Below, piece by piece: positions 54,339-63,461 of a stretch of 64,000 bases of DNA; the first letter of the stretch is position 1; each line of letters starts with the position of its first letter. Under the pieces are notes generated by a model. That model ran no database searches. It had not been told where the DNA came from and saw only the letters and a list, made by a program, of their open reading frames with translations. Both the position numbers and the translations under genes were made by a program. Origin of the DNA: Bin5 sp965232575 (GTDB taxonomy: Bacteria; Chloroflexota; Anaerolineae; Caldilineales; Caldilineaceae); contig CBDDPZ010000007.1 in assembly GCA_965232575.1 (NCBI GenBank), positions 372,001-436,000 of the forward strand, read 5' to 3'.

Positions 54339-56543
54339 TCAATTGCCTCTCAGGGGCGCGGCGATTGCGTAACCTGACTTGCTATTTGCCAGGTAATTCT
54401 CCATTTTTTCAAAAAGCGTCAACTGTGTAGGCCGGTTGGCGGTCCTCTCGTAGAGAACTTCCCCCTCTGTCAATACTACTTGGCTCACAAACGTATCTAT
54501 ATCTGCCTCTATGTTGTCTAGCAGTTCCTCTTCCATCTCAGGATTCTCCATTTTGTGTATCTCGCACAACATGCGCCCCATCAGTATGACCTTTGCATCG
54601 CCAAGAGATACCTTTATCCCTACGCCTTTCAAAGAGTCTACTTGTTGCTTTGCTGCGCTAACAACGTCTCCAATAATAAACTCTCCACGTTGTTTCGTTC
54701 TACCATGCGACTCTCTGCGACAGACCACAATCAAATCAAGATGTATTGGTGACTTAGCCTGCCGTAATGGCATCGAAACTGACATCTCAGCTTTGATTGG
54801 ATAACTCTGATAACAGAAGAAGCCCGCATGTCTGATGGCTCTGTGCATCGCTGTCCATCCCTCGTGACGAGAGTGATGGTAGGTGAAAATGAGAAGCCCA
54901 CCAGGGCGAAGAACCCTGCTACTTTCTGCGAAGACGCTCGTTAGCTTCGCTGTGAACATGTCCGAATCTGTGTCTTGAACTTCATTTGGAGAGCGCGTTG
55001 TGTTATTGGAGGAAATCTCAAGTGTCTGATTTAACCAGTAATAGAAGAAATCCGCGAGTTGCGAGTAATGCACGTTGTCGAAGAACGGAGGATCAGTAAT
55101 GACTAAATCAATACTGTCATCAGCCAAGTCGGTATAGCTCGAATCGCCGACGCTTAGGTAAACCGCTTTTGAATTCGACTGAAACTGAGCAAAGGTGCTT
55201 GCAATGGGGAGGGCCATCTGTCTGTTGATGCCACGAACTTTGGTGCTTTTGGACCCATTTAAACGGAGTTCAAACGGATCGGCCTTGTAATCAATTGCCC
55301 TCTCAACGCGCGAACGGAACAAGCGAGAAAAGGCCCCGGAAGATTTGCTAGTTCCCCATATGTTGGCCTCTATCGGCATCATCTCAGGCTTAAGAATATG
55401 GTGAGCAAACATGTGACGAACCGCGCCCGTCCCCTCGCCTTTAAAGGATGCGAAGAGATTATTGAATTCGAGCACACCTGAGAATAAACATGCAAACAGC
55501 AAACGCAGTTCGTCGTTGTCGATTCTTCTAATTGCGTCAATCATATGCCGAATGCAGACCAACTGTCTGTCGGACACCATTTGATGCCAATACTTGTAGT
55601 TGTGCTTCAAGATTTGATTTGTGTTGTATCCAGGGGCGATGGCTACTGGAGGAAAACTACCCACTATCTCACCGTATTTAGCCGCGACTCGGTCCTCGAG
55701 CTCCCTATCACTATCGTTTAAGGGCTCATACATCTTTTTGTTTTCTCTGGTCAGAAGCAGCTTTGCATAACGGCGATAATCGAGCGGGTATTCAGACTCC
55801 GTCATTCTTTCAACGAGGCGAAACACATACTGACAGTGATTGCACGTAACGGAAGTTCCCTTGATATTTCCTCGTCGAGGGTCATAGGTCAACCTGCACT
55901 CTGCACAGCACACAGTTTCGGCGTCGTATGTTGTCAAGCTCACCGCTCCGCAATCGGGACAGATACTCCTGGCGGAAGGATCTTTCATTGGTGTTGCGTT
56001 TCGGGAGAACATTCGAGTCTTGAAAAGGTCTACTTCGCGGTTGCATTTCGGACATGCCACGATTTTCACGAGAAAGTAGTAGAGCACAGTGGCCTCAGCG
56101 CCTTCCCTGGTTCGCGTTGCAAAGTAGGAGAGCAAAGTAGGGGCCACTTCTTCTTTCAACTTCTGATATGTAGACAGGACTTCCTCTGGCGAGTAACTCG
56201 ACATGGCCGCTTGGCAGGAGAGATAAGCAACAGGGTTGATGTCACGCCCAATAGCTCTGCACCCCACTTTGACTGCTTCTCCAACTGTGACACCACTGCC
56301 CATAAAAGGGTCAAAGACAGTGTTTTTCCTGAAATCATTTGAGGAGTAATAGTGCTGCCAAAAATCCTCCGATTCATCAAGACACGCGCCTAGAAGAATG
56401 CCGCGAAAAACTGACCCCAGCCTTCTCGCCCACCACTTGTGGAGGTAGTAGACGGGCCGATAGATTTCTTTTCGCCACGACTCTCTTTCCGCAATCACAG
56501 AAAGTTGTGCAAATGGGAAGTCTGACTCAATTCTCTTTGGCAT
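54339..56543 (-). CDS. DNA methyltransferase with inserted Zn ribbons, COG1743-like
   Basis: 734 aa; ATG preferred to a GTG two codons earlier. Starts ERESWRKEIYRPVYYLHKWW, then motif I DPFMGSGVTVGEAV near residue 78. Between about 160 and 245 lie two Zn-ribbon pairs (CPKC/CPDC and CAEC/CNHC). Motif IV TDPPFFDNVHYSQLADFF is late, near 460, placing it in the amino-methyltransferase group (N6-A or N4-C). A conserved N-terminal WWARR segment is typical of adenine-specific family members. Its partner gene upstream looks like a nuclease, suggesting restriction-modification. AT-richer than neighbouring genes. Confidence 0.85.
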   Translation of the reverse strand: MPKRIESDFPFAQLSVIAERESWRKEIYRPVYYLHKWWARRLGSVFRGILLGACLDESEDFWQHYYSSNDFRKNTVFDPFMGSGVTVGEAVKVGCRAIGRDINPVAYLSCQAAMSSYSPEEVLSTYQKLKEEVAPTLLSYFATRTREGAEATVLYYFLVKIVACPKCNREVDLFKTRMFSRNATPMKDPSARSICPDCGAVSLTTYDAETVCCAECRLTYDPRRGNIKGTSVTCNHCQYVFRLVERMTESEYPLDYRRYAKLLLTRENKKMYEPLNDSDRELEDRVAAKYGEIVGSFPPVAIAPGYNTNQILKHNYKYWHQMVSDRQLVCIRHMIDAIRRIDNDELRLLFACLFSGVLEFNNLFASFKGEGTGAVRHMFAHHILKPEMMPIEANIWGTSKSSGAFSRLFRSRVERAIDYKADPFELRLNGSKSTKVRGINRQMALPIASTFAQFQSNSKAVYLSVGDSSYTDLADDSIDLVITDPPFFDNVHYSQLADFFYYWLNQTLEISSNNTTRSPNEVQDTDSDMFTAKLTSVFAESSRVLRPGGLLIFTYHHSRHEGWTAMHRAIRHAGFFCYQSYPIKAEMSVSMPLRQAKSPIHLDLIVVCRRESHGRTKQRGEFIIGDVVSAAKQQVDSLKGVGIKVSLGDAKVILMGRMLCEIHKMENPEMEEELLDNIEADIDTFVSQVVLTEGEVLYERTANRPTQLTLFEKMENYLANSKSGYAIAAPLRGN

Positions 56544-56628
56544 CTGCACCTCTTGGATTGTCCCTGGCGACTTGCCGGTATTGTTCTGAAATCAAGACTC
56601 AAGAAAGGCTATCCATGGTTATAGTCGT

Positions 56629-57405
56629 CTATTCCCCATCCTCGCCTTTGGAAGAATTTGCCAGAGATACAGTCTTATCGCTATCTGATTTAGTGCGGTA
56701 GGCAATGAAAGAGTGTTCTTTCCCTGCCGACGGGTTGTGGATTCTCTTCTCAAAAATCTCGTTCGATTTCAGATCGAACTCATAACCCACTACAAGCTGT
56801 TTGGCTTCTACTCGGACTACCTTACCCACAGATTTCAGACTCTTGGGAGCCTTCCAGGACGACGGTACCAGAAGGGTACGAGTACCGGTTAGTCCTTCCG
56901 CAATTGCAAATGGAGTTGGAGCTACGTACATTTTTCGGTCTCGAATCAATAGGTCACCATAGCTGCCGAAACCCTTCACACTCTTGTTTTTGTGAGTGTA
57001 GTCATGATCCGCATTGAGAAAGTCACCATGACAAAGGACAAGATCGATTACTGGGTACTCTCCACCTCCACGATTTGCCTTGGGATATCGTCCAAAGACA
57101 TAAAAGATATCACGGCCGTTGTGGTAGCCTGTAGGAATTTGACTGTTGGCGTCGTATGTGGACTCCCGACCAGGCCAAGCAAGTCCTTTAACCTCATACC
57201 CTTCGGTGAATTTGACAAGAGTAAAGTCGGGATAGGAATTCCTTCCACTCTTGTCAAACAAGATCCCAGTTCCGATGAGCCGATTCTCAAACCAATTCTG
57301 GAAGTGGAATTCCTTGTCAGAACTGCTGACGCGTTCAATCAACTCACCTTGCGTGATTGCATCAACGCATGAAGTGAATATCTCGAAGACACGTGTCATA
57401 GTCAT
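56629..57405 (-). CDS. putative restriction-type endonuclease, PD-(D/E)XK-like
   Basis: 258 aa. Near residues 60-75 it reads SYPDFTLVKF then EGYEVKG, fitting the PD...EXK nuclease core. HNGRDIFYVFGRYPKA and DLVLCHGDF follow. The start is unclear: the frame is open 44 codons upstream to a TAG at 57535-57537 and there encodes a CKNCGHKKAIC run, but has no ATG/GTG/TTG. Either it starts at the ATG given, or the upstream part is a remnant. With the methyltransferase it forms a two-gene, AT-richer module. Cleavage specificity cannot be inferred. Confidence 0.65.
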   Translation of the reverse strand: MTMTRVFEIFTSCVDAITQGELIERVSSSDKEFHFQNWFENRLIGTGILFDKSGRNSYPDFTLVKFTEGYEVKGLAWPGRESTYDANSQIPTGYHNGRDIFYVFGRYPKANRGGGEYPVIDLVLCHGDFLNADHDYTHKNKSVKGFGSYGDLLIRDRKMYVAPTPFAIAEGLTGTRTLLVPSSWKAPKSLKSVGKVVRVEAKQLVVGYEFDLKSNEIFEKRIHNPSAGKEHSFIAYRTKSDSDKTVSLANSSKGEDGE

Positions 57406-57443
57406 TCTTGGACCATCCTGAGTATCCTTTTTCGACTTGTGCT

Positions 57444-57460
57444 CATCTGGTCGACAGATG
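57444..57460 (-). promoter_or_regulatory. 17-bp palindrome upstream of the nuclease-methyltransferase genes
   Basis: CATCTG and CAGATG flank a GTCGA centre, in the spacer between ruvB and the nuclease ATG. A regulator-binding site is possible, as in controlled RM systems, but no controller gene is seen nearby. Confidence 0.3.
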
Positions 57461-57636
57461 GCCTTTTTATGACCACAATTCTTGCATCGACCATTCGACC
57501 AGTACTTGCTACTCTGTAAGATTTCTAAATCATCCTAAACTCCCGCACTTAACGTCGCTCACTGAGCATCCTTTCTTCCCGCAGCGCCGACAGTCGTTGT
57601 GAATTCAGGCTTATCGCGCCGCCCCACCGGAGCCGC

Positions 57637-58725
57637 TCATTCCGACCCGCCGCCGAACAGACTCCTCTGCTCCGCAGACTCCGGATAGACCGCGCCGATG
57701 TGCTCGTAAGCCGCTTTCGTCGCCATCCGCCCTCGCGGCGTGCGGTCCAGAAACCCCAGTTGGAGCAAGTAAGGCTCCACCACGTCCATGATCGTGTCGT
57801 CCTCTTCACTGATGCTGGCCGCCAGCGTCCCAAGCCCGACCGGACCGCCGCTGAACTTGCTGACAATCGCATCCAGCACCCGCCGATCCAGATCGTCCAG
57901 CCCCAGATGGTCGATCTCATTTACAGCCAGCGCCTCGTCGGCCAGGGTCACGCTGATCTTCCCGTCCCCCCGCACCTGGGCATAGTCGCGCACGCGCCGC
58001 AACAGCCGCAATGCCACCCGCGGCGTACCCCTGGAACGGCGTGCGATCTCGGTGGCTCCGTCACTGTCAATGGCGGTTTCAAGCATCGCCGCCGCGCGCA
58101 AAATGATCGTCTCCAAAGCCTCCTGGCTGTAGAAGTCAAAGCGCTCCACAACGCCGAAGCGGGCGCGCAGGGGCGCCGTCATCAACGCCAGACGCGTGGT
58201 CGCGCCGATGACAGTAAATCTTGGCAGTTTCAGCCGAATGCTGCGCGCGCTCGGGCCGCTGCCGACCGTGATATCGAGAACAAAATCCTCCATCGCCGGA
58301 TAGAGGATCTCCTCAACCACACGGCCCAAGCGGTGGATTTCATCAATAAAGAGGATGTCTCCCTTGCGCAGATTTGTGAGTATCGCCGCCAGATCCCCGG
58401 CCTTCTCGATTGCCGGCCCTGAAGTCGGCTTCAGATTGCCCTGCATCTCATGTGCGAGGATATGACTGAGCGTGGTCTTGCCCAGCCCTGGCGGGCCGTA
58501 CAGAAGCACATGGTCGAGCGCCTCGCCCCGATGACGCGCAGCCTCAACCAGAATTCGTATCTTCTCGCGCATCCTCTCCTGGCCGACCATTTCGTCAAGA
58601 CTTTTGGGCCGCAACGCATAGTCGACGCGGCCGTCCTCGGCCTGTCTTTCGCCGGAAATCTCCCTCTTATTTGGCCCAGAAACCCTCTGGACGTTGGTCT
58701 GCGTCACGCTGCGTTCATCAGCCAT
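57637..58725 (-). CDS. ruvB: RuvB, Holliday junction branch migration ATPase
   Basis: 362 aa from MADERSV; other ATG codons a few residues earlier also exist. Drives branch migration with RuvA. Seen: PKSLDEMVGQERMREKIRIL, LLYGPPGLGKTTLSHILA Walker A, FIDEIHRLGRVVEEILYPAM Walker B, TVIGATTRLALMTAPLRARF with the arginine-finger region, and the C-terminal winged helix. A short extra tail ends EQRSLFGGGSE. Divergent from the DksA-like gene. Confidence 0.97.
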   Translation of the reverse strand: MADERSVTQTNVQRVSGPNKREISGERQAEDGRVDYALRPKSLDEMVGQERMREKIRILVEAARHRGEALDHVLLYGPPGLGKTTLSHILAHEMQGNLKPTSGPAIEKAGDLAAILTNLRKGDILFIDEIHRLGRVVEEILYPAMEDFVLDITVGSGPSARSIRLKLPRFTVIGATTRLALMTAPLRARFGVVERFDFYSQEALETIILRAAAMLETAIDSDGATEIARRSRGTPRVALRLLRRVRDYAQVRGDGKISVTLADEALAVNEIDHLGLDDLDRRVLDAIVSKFSGGPVGLGTLAASISEEDDTIMDVVEPYLLQLGFLDRTPRGRMATKAAYEHIGAVYPESAEQRSLFGGGSE

Positions 58726-58767
58726 GCTCAAATCCATTAGGAATGAAAGAACGATTGTGCTACGAAT

Positions 58768-58796
58768 AGTATACCAGAGTGCGAATGCGATCAAAA
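58768..58796 (-). promoter_or_regulatory. candidate ruvB promoter
   Basis: Minus strand TATACT (58768-58773) is a good -10; TTTTGA (58791-58796) 17 bp away is a weaker -35. Start would be near 58761, about 35 nt before the ATG. Confidence 0.4.
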
Positions 58797-58834
58797 CAGT
58801 TTAAAATAACCCAGCAACTTTTTCGCAAATACCC

Positions 58835-58863
58835 TTGACGGAAATTACAAAAACTGATATAAC
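58835..58863 (+). promoter_or_regulatory. promoter of the DksA/TraR-like gene
   Basis: TTGACG (58835-58840) and TATAAC (58858-58863) 17 bp apart, near consensus. Gives a leader of about 38 nt that includes the AGAGGAAA SD. Confidence 0.7.
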
Positions 58864-58908
58864 ATCTCCCACATTTTCTACTCTAACCGTCATTCAGAGG
58901 AAACTGTC

Positions 58909-59286
58909 ATGCCGAAGAAGGCTACTAAAGACCGCAAACGACTGTTGGCAAACCTTGAACAAGTGAACGAAGAGCTGGAGCATCTGAGAAATATGATGCA
59001 AGGTGAGGTAGATGTTGAGTTGGATGAAGGCGACACGGAAATCGTCGAACGAGAAAAGACCGCCGCCTTGATCGCGGTGCTGGAGCGTCGTCAGCAGGAT
59101 ATTGAACACGCCCTGCGCGTTATCGAATTGGGGCAGTACGGAATCTGTGAACGCTGCGGTGGACAGATCCAGCCGGCGCGCCTGGAAGTTAAGCCCGATG
59201 CAACCCTGTGTATGAACTGCCAGCGAGAAGTCGAGTCGATTAACCGCCGCAACCGCACGCCGCGCACCGCGCCGGCCCGCTGGTAG
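58909..59286 (+). CDS. DksA/TraR C4 zinc finger family protein
   Basis: 125 aa, ATG with AGAGGAAA upstream. A predicted coiled coil (NLEQVNEELEHLRNMMQGEV to RRQQDIEHALRVIE) is followed by a C4 zinc finger, CERC near residue 81 and CMNC near 102. Family members act on RNA polymerase through the secondary channel; the acidic tip (ELDEGDTEIVE) fits that model. It precedes upp but with a 53-bp gap. Confidence 0.9.
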   Translation: MPKKATKDRKRLLANLEQVNEELEHLRNMMQGEVDVELDEGDTEIVEREKTAALIAVLERRQQDIEHALRVIELGQYGICERCGGQIQPARLEVKPDATLCMNCQREVESINRRNRTPRTAPARW

Positions 59287-59339
59287 CTACAATCTGCCTG
59301 GGTGGCAAGTGAGGAAATCTAGCCGGGCAAGGAACCCGT

Positions 59340-59996
59340 ATGTCAAATAATCTGTTTGTGTCTGGCCACCCACTGGTGGAGCATAAGATAACACAACTAA
59401 GGGACACGACGACCGACTTTCGTCAATTTCGTTCCATCGTCGCCGAACTGGCAATGATTCTGGCCTACGAAGCCACCTCCGACTTGGACACCAAACAGGT
59501 GGAAGTCCAGACTCCGCTCACGACCACCACCGGCAGCAAATTCGACGAACGCGTAGGCTTGGTCCCGATCCTGCGCGCCGGCCTGGGAATGGTAGACGGA
59601 ATGCTCAGTCTCATTCCCCAGGCCGAGGTCTGGCACCTGGGCTTCTACCGCGACGAGGAGACGCTGCAACCGGTAATCTACTACAATAAACTTCCCGGAG
59701 ATCTTTCTACCCACACCTGTTTCGTGCTCGACCCCATGCTGGCGACCGGCGGCTCTGCCCTGATGGCCGTCGACATCCTCAAGCGCCGCGGCGTCACCCG
59801 CGTAAAGTTCGTCGGTCTGCTGGCCGCGCCTGAAGGGATCGTTGCGCTGCAAGGAACCCATCCCGATGTTGCCGTACATGTCGCCGCCGTCGATGAACGC
59901 CTCACAAATGCTGGTGACGCCCCCGCCGGATTCCCGCCCGGCTTCATCTGGCCCGGTCTCGGGGACGCAGGGGATCGGCAGTTCGGAACCAGGTAG
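59340..59996 (+). CDS. upp: uracil phosphoribosyltransferase
   Basis: 218 aa, ATG with AAGGAAC. Converts uracil plus PRPP to UMP (pyrimidine salvage). Seen: HPLVEHKITQLRDTTTDFRQ near the N-terminus, VGLVPILRAGLGMVDGML, and the PRPP motif VLDPMLATGGSALMAVDIL. The uracil-binding segment reads AGDAPAGFPPGF, with the usual GDAGDR after it. Length normal. Confidence 0.96.
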   Translation: MSNNLFVSGHPLVEHKITQLRDTTTDFRQFRSIVAELAMILAYEATSDLDTKQVEVQTPLTTTTGSKFDERVGLVPILRAGLGMVDGMLSLIPQAEVWHLGFYRDEETLQPVIYYNKLPGDLSTHTCFVLDPMLATGGSALMAVDILKRRGVTRVKFVGLLAAPEGIVALQGTHPDVAVHVAAVDERLTNAGDAPAGFPPGFIWPGLGDAGDRQFGTR

Positions 59997-60053
59997 ACCT
60001 GTCCTTGGATCAAGATAGCAATTTGGGTGTTGTAAGCGGAGTGGCGGCTTTCG

Positions 60054-61418
60054 CTAACGCAACGCGATAACCGTGGCAGCTTCGTCCGGCGTCTCTTCCG
60101 GAACGCTGATGACAAGCGCACCGCCGCTCTGCCTGACCGGCAGCGCCTCGTCTCCCGCAAGAAGCCGGGCATCCTGTGCAGTTACCCCTTCGACTCGAAT
60201 CTGCCTGTCCGCCGGCCAGTCAAAGACATGGAGGTAAATCACGCCTTCCTTGCTGGTCGTGCGCAGGTCCGCCCTTCCCTGGATCGGCCCCGGCTGTGTG
60301 CCGTAAACGGCCTCGCCGTTTTCCTCCAGCCAGCGCCCCATCTCCTCCAGGCGGTCAACGCTCGGCTGGGGAATGACACCCTCACCGGTGGGGCCGACAT
60401 TCAACAGGTAGTTGCCCCCCTTGCTGACAATATCGACCAGCTTGCGGATCAAGTCGGCGCTGGATTTCCAGTTATGATCGTTGAGCTTATACGACCAGCT
60501 GTCATTGATCGTGGCCGGCGTCTCCCAGTCCAAATCCAGGACCTTTTCGGGAATGCGGTTGTCCCCGGCTGTGGCATAATCCCCCAACGCATTGCCCAGC
60601 CGTCCACAGACCAGGCAGTCCGGCTGCAGCTCGTTGCACAACTCCAGCAATGACCGGCTCTGCTGCTCGGAGATCCCCTTTGGCGTGTCAAACCAGATGA
60701 TGGCAATGGGCCCGTAATTGGTCAGCAGCTCGCGCACGTGCGGTTTCACATACGCTTCGATATAACCGGCGAAATCCTTCTCTGCCGGGTCGAAGTCCCA
60801 GTCATTGCCGTCGCCGTCCGGGTGATGCCAATCCTGCGTCTGAGAGTAGTAGAAGCCCAGTTTGATCCCCTGCTCCTCGCACGCCTCCGCCAGCTCCTTC
60901 AGCACGTCCCGCTTGAAAGGCGTAGCATCGACCATGTCGTAGCCGGTAACCGCCGAGTTGAACAGACAGAAACCGTCATGGTGCTTCGAAGTGATGACGA
61001 TATACTTCTGCCCGGCCCGCTTTGCCAGCGCGACCCACTCCCTCGCGTCGAACTTGACAGGGTTGAACTGCGCCGCCAGCTTCTCATATTCCTGAACCGG
61101 GATCTCCGCCCGGTACATGAGCCACTCGGCGATGCCGGGCCAGTCGCGCCCGTCCCACACACCCGCGGGAATCGAGTACAGCCCCCAGTGGATGAAAAGC
61201 CCGAATCTGGCCTCACGCCACCAGTCCAGGCGCGCGTCGCTGCGGGCGCCGGGCCGTTGGCTCCGATCCGGCTCCACCTCCGGCCGGGTGACGGCGAAAT
61301 CGTATCCCCGCCTCAAGAGCAGCAAGGCCATATCCTCCAACGACTCATTCTCTTCAGTCGCCAGACGCTCGATGCGCTCCACAAAGGTTGAGGGAATATC
61401 TATCAAAAGTTCCGGCAC
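60054..61418 (-). CDS. GH29 alpha-L-fucosidase with an N-terminal ribbon-helix-helix-like segment
   Basis: 454 aa. The GTG at 61418 is chosen because a perfect AGGAGG lies 6 bases before it; the frame extends 10 codons further. Releases L-fucose from glycans. Seen: FGLFIHWGLYSIPAGV near residue 75, KYIVITSKHHDGFCLF, IAIIWFDTPKG with the likely nucleophile Asp, and GGNYLLNVGPTGEGVIP. The first 50 residues (ELLIDIPSTFVERIERLATE, then ALLLLRRGYDF) look like a ribbon-helix-helix module rather than a signal, so the enzyme appears cytoplasmic. It follows the ABC transporter genes on the same strand. Confidence 0.88.
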   Translation of the reverse strand: MPELLIDIPSTFVERIERLATEENESLEDMALLLLRRGYDFAVTRPEVEPDRSQRPGARSDARLDWWREARFGLFIHWGLYSIPAGVWDGRDWPGIAEWLMYRAEIPVQEYEKLAAQFNPVKFDAREWVALAKRAGQKYIVITSKHHDGFCLFNSAVTGYDMVDATPFKRDVLKELAEACEEQGIKLGFYYSQTQDWHHPDGDGNDWDFDPAEKDFAGYIEAYVKPHVRELLTNYGPIAIIWFDTPKGISEQQSRSLLELCNELQPDCLVCGRLGNALGDYATAGDNRIPEKVLDLDWETPATINDSWSYKLNDHNWKSSADLIRKLVDIVSKGGNYLLNVGPTGEGVIPQPSVDRLEEMGRWLEENGEAVYGTQPGPIQGRADLRTTSKEGVIYLHVFDWPADRQIRVEGVTAQDARLLAGDEALPVRQSGGALVISVPEETPDEAATVIALR

Positions 61419-61498
61419 GGCTGACCTCCTGAAAATGGCGTCTAACATCTACCAACCAGTGTCTGCGTCATCCAAAATCGTGCAGCTAACCACTGAAT

Positions 61499-62389
61499 TC
61501 ACGCCTTAATCCCGGACAGGATCACCCCGCGAATCATCAACTTCTGGGCGAAGAAGAAAACGATGATCATCGGGATGACCATAAGGAATGACATGGCCAT
61601 CATGTAAGGGATCCGTGTGTTGTAGAGCCCTTTGAAGAAAGTGATGCCAAGAGCGAGGGTGTAGTTCTCCTGGCTGGTGAGAAAAATCAGCGGCCCGAAA
61701 TAATCATTCCATACCGCCTGAAAGGTAAACACCGATGTCGTGGCGATTACCGGCCCCGAAAGTGGAACGAATATCTGCCAAAGAATGCGCAGACGGCTCG
61801 CGCCGTCCATGAGAGCGGCCTCCTCCAGCTCAACCGGGATTCCCTTGAAAAACTGCCGCATCAAGAAGATGTTGAAAGCCCCGCCGCCAAAAAATGCCGG
61901 CACCGTCAAAGGCAAAAAGGTGTCCAACCAGCCGACGCGATGAAAGCCGACGAACAGCGGGATCAATGTAACCGTGCCGGGCAACATAATCGACGCCAGC
62001 ACCATGATGAACCAAACGTCTCGCCCCGGAAAACTGATACGGGCGAACCCATAGCCGCACAGTGTGGCCGAGATCAAAGTGCCCACCATGACCGCAGCCG
62101 TAATCGTCAGCGTATTCACCAACCAGCGCGTCCACTGCATGCTCTCGTATGTCCAACCCTCCGGGAAGTTCTGCCAGCGAAAGGTCTCAGGCAAAAACGT
62201 GGGAGGAAAGACGTAGACTTCGGCCTGGGTCTTCAGCGATGTCGTAACCATCCAGAACAGAGGCAGGAGAAAAACGACCGCGCTCAGGATCAATATTAAG
62301 TAGATGAACAGGATCCGGTAACTGTCCTTCGGTCTCCGCCTCCAGTCCAGGTCCAGGATTCCCCTGTAAACTTCCTGATCGCTGACCAT
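61499..62389 (-). CDS. carbohydrate ABC transporter permease, MalG type
   Basis: 296 aa; ATG preferred over the GTG directly before it because GGAGG is 7 bases from it. Six helices and the EAA loop ELEEAALMDGASRLRILWQI, which contacts the ATPase. Its start overlaps the stop of the MalF-like gene by one base, so translation is coupled. Likely imports oligosaccharides; the fucosidase gene follows 80 bp later. Confidence 0.92.
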   Translation of the reverse strand: MVSDQEVYRGILDLDWRRRPKDSYRILFIYLILILSAVVFLLPLFWMVTTSLKTQAEVYVFPPTFLPETFRWQNFPEGWTYESMQWTRWLVNTLTITAAVMVGTLISATLCGYGFARISFPGRDVWFIMVLASIMLPGTVTLIPLFVGFHRVGWLDTFLPLTVPAFFGGGAFNIFLMRQFFKGIPVELEEAALMDGASRLRILWQIFVPLSGPVIATTSVFTFQAVWNDYFGPLIFLTSQENYTLALGITFFKGLYNTRIPYMMAMSFLMVIPMIIVFFFAQKLMIRGVILSGIKA

Positions 62390-63276
62390 CACTTAACCTC
62401 CGCTTCGTAGAAAACCCACAGAGCGGAAGAACGAAAAACCAGGAGCGTCAGCACCAGGACGACAAAAAGCAGGAACCAGGCCATCGCCGAGGCCATGCCC
62501 ATCTGCGTCCAGTTGAACGCACGCTCGTATAGCATCAGGTTATAGAAATAGGTCGACTTCAACGGCCCGCCCGAAGTGAGCACGAACGCGTTCATAAATG
62601 TCTGGGAGGCCGCAATCAGACCCATGACCAGGTTGAAAAAGATCGTCGGGGTCATCATCGGGATAGTGATGTTGCGGAAAAGCTGCAACTCGTTGGCCCC
62701 GTCCAACTTGCCCGCCTCATACAGAGATTCGGGAATCCCCTGCAGCCCGGCCAGATAGATGATCATGCCGGCGCCGACCCCCCACAGACTCATCATCACC
62801 ATCGACGCCAGCGCCGTCTCTGGTTCCGCAAAAAAAGAAAACTTTTGGAAGCCCAGGCGCACGAGTATGGCATTGATCAGGCCGTAGTCGCGGTTCATCA
62901 GCCAACCCCACAGGATGAGGCTGGCAATAGCCGGAACGATCGCAGGCATATAGAAGCTGGTGCGGAAAAAAGCGATACCCTTGACGCGCTGGTTCAGGAG
63001 AATCGCGAGGACAAAGGCCCCGACGAGGCCAAGAGGCACCGAAGTTCCCGCGTAAATGAGAGTCACCTTACATGCCTGCCAGAAGTTCTTGTCCGATGTG
63101 AACATCACGATATAGTTGCGTAAGCCTATCCACTCCGGCGCCCGCAGAAGAGGAAACTTCGTGAAGCTCATGTAAAAGGAGGTCAGCATCGGGCCAATTG
63201 TGAAGATCAGAAGCCCTAGTACGACAGGACTGATAAAGAGATAGCCCTGGACTGTGTCCCGCATTCGACTATTCAT
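62389..63276 (-). CDS. carbohydrate ABC transporter permease, MalF type
   Basis: 295 aa, ATG. Six hydrophobic helices, including SPVVLGLLIFTIGPMLTSFY at the start. An EAA-like loop ESLYEAGKLDGANELQLFRN is present. It lies between the solute-binding protein gene and the MalG-type permease, the usual order for CUT1 transporters. No ATPase gene is in the window; a shared one elsewhere is common. Confidence 0.93.
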   Translation of the reverse strand: MNSRMRDTVQGYLFISPVVLGLLIFTIGPMLTSFYMSFTKFPLLRAPEWIGLRNYIVMFTSDKNFWQACKVTLIYAGTSVPLGLVGAFVLAILLNQRVKGIAFFRTSFYMPAIVPAIASLILWGWLMNRDYGLINAILVRLGFQKFSFFAEPETALASMVMMSLWGVGAGMIIYLAGLQGIPESLYEAGKLDGANELQLFRNITIPMMTPTIFFNLVMGLIAASQTFMNAFVLTSGGPLKSTYFYNLMLYERAFNWTQMGMASAMAWFLLFVVLVLTLLVFRSSALWVFYEAEVK

Positions 63277-63461
63277 GAGCCGTGTCTGTCCTGCGAAATG
63301 GTCTTAGGGGAACGAGGGGCAAATTGCTTCTGCGAGTGACTGGCATATGACTGTTCCGGCAGCCACTCAATTCGCCGGTGAATAGCGGCGGACGGCGCGA
63401 CGACCACCAACCACTATCCACCGGACATTATCCTGCAGCAACTAATCTCCAGCCACTGTCT

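Noticed and set aside
57418..57580. Imperfect direct repeat CTGAG-ATCCTTT near the nuclease-methyltransferase island
   Set aside because: About 14 of 16 matches and not placed at both borders, so it does not support an insertion site.
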